Assembly: GCA_019454045.1 (NCBI GenBank)
Contig: SKCR01031796.1
Coordinates: forward strand, 186,001-250,000
DNA from: Zanthoxylum bungeanum
Lineage: Eukaryota; Streptophyta; Magnoliopsida; Sapindales; Rutaceae
DNA length: 64,000 nucleotides
Direction of reading: 5' to 3'
Shown here: positions 61,331-64,000 of the stretch, in pieces
Layout: each line of letters opens with the position of its first letter
Position numbering within the stretch: position 1 is the stretch's first letter
Notes under the pieces: generated by a model
The model's database searches: none
What the model was told of the DNA's origin: nothing
Seen by the model: the letters and a program-made list of their open reading frames with translations, nothing else
Made by a program: the position numbers and the translations under genes

Positions 61331-63946
61331 TCATTGGCGATGTCCTTCTGGCAAGGGAACCACCTTATTTAAGGGTACCGTCCTCTGCGGCAAGGCTCCA
61401 TCTTCCTCGTCATCATCAAATTCCAGCAAATAACTGCTCAACAAAAAGATGGTTATGAATACTCAGAGGTTATTATATAATAAGAAAACTTGCAGCAAAA
61501 ACCCAGGAAACTTTAAAAAAAAAATGATAACAAATCAATTAATTATATGATTTGCATCTGGCTTTCAAGCACCAATCATTCCAAAATCTGCAAAATAAGG
61601 AGGATATCACTTACTCATCGGTTTTCCGCTGCAAATATTCAGAATTGTTGTTGGCATCCCCACAACATTCACAATACAAAAGTTGTCAGTTCCAGGTCAA
61701 AAACACCAAAAATTTTCTTAGAATAGGTACCAATACATCATAGTGGATGGATGGAATAGTCACCTTCCGAGGCGTACTAACAACAGTTGCCTTATAGAGG
61801 GCAGTTGTTCCTGGATAAACAGCCAAAACATGTCGTCCAGGAGGGTATTCTGGGACAGGAGGATCATTTCTCTTCGGAAAAGGTATAATACATGACATAT
61901 GCAGCTTGTACTTTCTGAAAGTAGCAATAACACAATGAACAATATTCAGCCAAAGCAATTTCCCCCACGTATCAAATTAGTAAAAGACAAGAACCATAAA
62001 TTGCCTTCTAAATTACTAGCTGGAATAATAGAACTTGTTAACCATACAAATTTTTACCACAGGCCCTGTGGTGTGCGCGCGCTCACACACACGTGAATAA
62101 AATTTGATTATTTGAAAATAAGTTTTACCCAGCAATCATCAATTGAAGGCAAAGTGAGATGAGTAAAGAATGAGAATACTTTTTCTTGCATAAAATGAAC
62201 AAGGTAAAACCATTTTGGTGTTCAAAACTTCAAAAGTTACCTTTGCATCCCACCCTCTTCATCATCACCTGGCTCCTCATCCAGTACTTCAAATCTAGTA
62301 ACAGAGTAACAATTTGTAAACAATTAAAATAAATATCCAGATTATGCATGAACCTGGTGAAGCAATATTTATTCTAACATGTTCCATCGATGTTTATAAA
62401 CATTTGATTTGATGAAATCAACCTTGATCTATTTACAAATTTAAGGGTGCTAGCTAGTTTATCTGGTAAAATTCCTTGGAGTGTTATAAGAGGGACAGGG
62501 TTCAAAACTCTGCTCACCTGGGTTGTGAAGGATTTAGCTTCCAGTCACATAACTCACACACACACACTCTCGCGCGCGCATGCACACAAAATAACAACAA
62601 CAACACCAATGTTCCAATGAGGGATGCATCATTTTAATAAAATGAGGACCAAGCTAAAAGACAAGAAAAACACACTCCAACATAGTGTCTTTTCCCCTGC
62701 AGTATATTGGAGTTCATGTTTTTCTATCTTTTTACTTGGACCTCATTTTATTTTATATATATGTCTACACACGCACAGAGAGTTGGTCAATTTGGTCTTA
62801 ATCCTTACTTCATTAGGGATTAAAAATTATTGGGACTGTCAGATTCCAAGAGTTATTTCCAAAGCAATGTACATATTATATTAAATGGTTAAACAGAATC
62901 AACATCAGTTCAATTACTTGCCCCAGTTTGTATAACTAGTTGTGATCACCATTTACCCCCCAGAAAACATACTAGGTTATTTTACACCATATTTATTAAC
63001 AAAATGTGATGGTGTATTCCCAAAGTGAATAGTGTAACCGCTGCAATCCAGGGAAAGCTGAAAAGATAACTGTATTTTGTTATAATTCGGAATCGAACTT
63101 ACTCTTTGGTTTCTCTATCAAAATGCATTACTTTTACAACGAACCACTCGTCCTTGTCAGCATTCTCAGCCGTCACCCTAGCTGCCACCTGAATAAAGAG
63201 AATATGTATCTCCTCAACTTGGAAGGATGAGATGGAGTTGCACAGTATCATTAAGCAGGAGAGAAAAAGTTTCCAAAACTGATTAAATAGATTTAGTTTC
63301 AATTTAAAGGCAGTCACAGATTTTTGACTGCCACAGAGATACATGCACACCTGTTCACCCTTTAGACTAGCACAAGTATCTAGTTGATTTCGCATAGACG
63401 GAGAAAGCTTTGAGATATCTGAATCATTCTTCATTCGTTTCCTTTTCTGATCAGCGCCTTCTGCAACATATGTAAAATTAGGTAAAGGAACAAAGTAAAT
63501 AGAGTTTCATAAAAGTTACAATTTCCTACTCAATTGGAAGCTAAATAAATTTTACAATTTTGGTACTGTATGTACCATACATTCATTCCCATATCAAAGT
63601 TACTAGGTTTGAATACATATCAGTATGTCACAATTTTACTAGTTCTATAAGAAAGACAATGAATAATATATTCGAATACTCAATAATCCTCTCGGGCATT
63701 CAAACCTAAATTACATTTTCCAGACATATGCTGTTGAAACAGAAAGGATTGGAAAAATTAAAAGATAGACTGACTAATAAACAGCATATATTGCTGAAAA
63801 TTTACAGAGATTCAAAACAATTCAGAAGACACAAATGTTCATATGAGATATATTAATTGTAGTACTCACCTATTTTCCGTCGCTGCTGTCCCATAGGTCC
63901 AGATGGCAAAAGAGCATCTAGCTGACTAAGCAACATGTTGGAAACA
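61331..63946 (-). CDS. SGF29: SGF29-like SAGA subunit (tandem Tudor), 3' seven exons, 5' end beyond window
   Basis: Minus-strand exons 63946-63870, 63460-63351, 63188-63103, 62294-62241, 61914-61764, 61628-61615 and 61433-61331 join in frame to the stop; at least one upstream exon lies past 64000. The visible part is about 198 codons of a family near 270. It starts VSNMLLSQLDALLPSGP, then a basic QKRKRMKNDSDISK stretch. The SGF29 C-terminal Tudor pair follows: VAARVTAENADKDEWFVVKV, FEVLDEEPGDDEEGG, KYKLHMSCIIPFPKRND and PPGRHVLAVYPGTTALYKATVV, then YLLEFDDDEEDG and PEGHRQ at the C-terminus. In other eukaryotes this domain reads H3K4 di/trimethylation and guides SAGA acetylation. One exon is only 14 nt. 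No defects seen. Confidence 0.93.
62430..62600 (+). mobile_element. SINE-like insertion with CA/CG repeat in an SGF29 intron
   Basis: Within intron 62295-63102. The sequence TAGCTAGTTTATCTGGTAA resembles a tRNA A box. About 45 bases later GGGTTCAAAACTC resembles a B box. A CACACA run and a CGCGCGCGCATG stretch (about 62550-62592) follow. It could be a tRNA-derived SINE remnant; ends and target duplication are not clear. Confidence 0.4.
62552..62592. repeat. Alternating CA/CG purine-pyrimidine tract
   Basis: About 40 bases of alternating CA, CT and CG dinucleotides, including CGCGCGCGCATGCACACA, able in principle to adopt Z-DNA. A related GTGTGCGCGCGCTCACACACAC tract occurs at about 62070-62092 in the preceding intron. 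Confidence 0.7.
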
Positions 63947-64000
63947 CTAAATGAAATTCAAGAAACATGGGTTACACAAAATCATCAAATATAAATTAAG

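Noticed and set aside
63099..63434. 111-codon continuous open frame as a single SGF29 exon
   Set aside because: The middle part (63189-63350) has no family similarity and is bordered by good GT and AG sites; splicing it out restores the SGF29 sequence in frame.

Overview
The window is eudicot-type nuclear DNA. The three host genes are split by short AT-rich introns with GT-AG borders, non-coding sequence is strongly AT-rich, and most of the 64 kb is plant LTR retrotransposon and hAT transposon sequence. I see no bacterial operons, CRISPR arrays, rRNA or intact tRNA genes. Species cannot be named from sequence alone.

Host genes: (1) 22577-25645 (+), a seven-exon gene for a 632-residue Golgi-type PMT9-like putative methyltransferase; (2) 48289-50377 (-), a five-exon gene for a 248-residue plant SURF2 (surfeit locus 2) protein; (3) 61331-63946 (-), the 3' part of an SGF29 (SAGA-associated factor 29) gene whose 5' end lies beyond the window and which contains a 14-nt microexon. 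These look like unrelated housekeeping genes spread apart by transposons.

Layout: 1-6650 is a decayed Ty3/gypsy element (gag tail, aspartic protease, start of RT, then non-coding 3' end) carrying a solo LTR at 2275-4099 with a perfect 5-bp target duplication. 6650-8100 is a roughly 535-bp tandem repeat, followed by an ATTCG-palindrome element (8170-8584) and an LTR fragment (8585-9120). 9121-15294 is a minus-strand chromovirus-like element with 2.85-kb LTRs, PBS and PPT but only about 2.1 kb of internal DNA and no gag-pol; its upstream LTR is cut and fused to Copia copy A (15295-21291, minus), the copy of this family with the longest open gag-pol segments. After the PMT9-like gene come a SINE-like element, a possible kinase-exon relic and retroelement debris. 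29373-47293 is a hAT transposon split by Copia copy B (31275-46430), which itself carries two solo LTRs of another family (37892-40511 and 42144-45006), each with an exact 5-bp target duplication and an empty site visible in sister Copia copies. Upstream of SURF2, a hAT-type MITE (50595-60824) is split by Copia copy C (50913-60693), which keeps both LTRs but has badly decayed coding sequence.

The genes do not form a pathway. The main story is the ordered layering of insertions, which gives a readable relative history: minisatellite, then hAT, then Copia B, then solo LTRs; and SURF2-SGF29 spacer, then MITE, then Copia C. Without these insertions SURF2 and SGF29 would lie roughly 0.7 kb apart. 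I found no clearly new biological system. The most unusual items are the internally reduced chromovirus-like element with duplicated internal modules, the Copia family with a leader of about 2 kb dense in TGGGC[CT] motifs and spaced AATTAATT palindromes in its LTR, and the SGF29 microexon.
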